From Isoetes taiwanensis (lineage: Eukaryota; Streptophyta; Lycopodiopsida; Isoetales; Isoetaceae): DNA of 64,000 nt. The stretch's first letter is position 1. Each line of letters starts with the position of its first letter. Both the position numbers and the translations under genes were made by a program. The notes under the pieces were generated by a model, which worked only from the letters and a program-made list of their open reading frames with translations, was not told the DNA's origin and ran no database searches. The stretch lies in the NCBI GenBank assembly GCA_021234155.1, contig JAJEKV010000066.1:374001-438000 (forward strand). The letters are read 5' to 3'. Shown piece after piece: positions 63,807 through 64,000 of this stretch.

Positions 63807-63998
63807 TCAGATTAGGCTAATCGGATGTCCAATAAATCTACTCACAACATAGCCAGCTTTCTTGATCCAATCCGACTCCTCCGCGGATTCAATCCGATGA
63901 ATTGCACATTTCATCACAGACCTACTTGCCACATCACTGCCTTTTATGGCGTCGGGCATGCAGGGGCAAGCACAGATCTGGATACGGCGGATCTTGGC
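63807..63998 (-). CDS. Open frame running into the right edge (partial, unrecognised)
   Basis: A minus-strand frame is open from the window edge to a TGA at 63807-63809. It reads AKIRRIQICACPCMPDAIKG, then SDVASRSVMKCAIHRIESAE, then ESDWIKKAGYVVSRFIGHP, then ISLI. It could be the last exon of a gene that starts outside the window. The amino-acid mix is protein-like, but 63 codons is short for certainty. Confidence 0.25.
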   Translation of the reverse strand, partial: AKIRRIQICACPCMPDAIKGSDVASRSVMKCAIHRIESAEESDWIKKAGYVVSRFIGHPISLI

Positions 63999-64000
63999 AA

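Overview
The window looks like nuclear DNA of a land plant with a repeat-rich genome. The signs are a plant-type tRNA-Val(CAC) with a CAA start motif, a DUF538 gene (a plant-specific family), a plant U6 snRNA copy, a PPR fragment, plant L1 and CACTA families, and many decayed nested elements. The second LINE and the DFAEN-type transposase feel more like a seed-free vascular plant (fern or lycophyte) or a gymnosperm than a typical crop. That is inference and is not proven by the sequence. Almost everything here is mobile-element debris. The only features that look intact as host genes are the tRNA and the DUF538 gene.

Layout. 1-9.8 kb: a minus-strand Ty3/gypsy element (gag, protease, reverse transcriptase, RNase H) split by a 6.5-kb L1-type LINE flanked by a 17-bp target-site duplication (TSD). 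9.8-13.4 kb: no recognisable gene. 13.4-18.95 kb: a minus-strand LTR element with a clear 5' LTR and primer-binding site. Where gag should be, it carries an ORF beginning MARTK, a coiled coil, a broken histone H3 fold and an intact 485-codon ORF of unknown function. 19.1-19.45 kb: an eIF3d pseudogene. 21.2-22.6 kb: a local duplication. 22.9-26.6 kb: a decayed CACTA (TNP2) transposon. 28.7-33.9 kb: a second, GC-richer LINE with a (TATTC)n tail, with tandem repeats next to it up to 35.4 kb.

35.4-42.2 kb: an intron-containing CASP fragment, a Ulp1-like C48 protease gene and, on the opposite strand, a large transposase-like gene (DFAENYT / SDGAASQ / HGKG motifs) whose long intron contains a CACACCA/TGGTGTG strand-switch repeat and an unrelated open frame. 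42.3-52.3 kb: a plus-strand LTR element of the same LTR family as the one at 17.5-18.9 kb, with a non-coding, pyrimidine-rich interior. Its 3' LTR was later hit by a 2881-bp hAT-like element with perfect 18-bp ends and an 8-bp TSD. 53.3-54.2 kb: tRNA-Val and the DUF538 gene. 54.4-56.1 kb: small repeats and a hairpin. 56-61 kb: mostly unrecognised. 61.3-61.8 kb: a U6 snRNA fragment and a PPR pseudogene. The right edge holds an open frame that may continue outside the window.

The nesting gives a relative chronology: LINE into gypsy, and hAT-like element into LTR. The strongest candidates for something undescribed are the H3-bearing LTR element and the DFAEN transposase with its Ulp1 neighbour. 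All coordinates come from reading by eye. No alignment or search was run.
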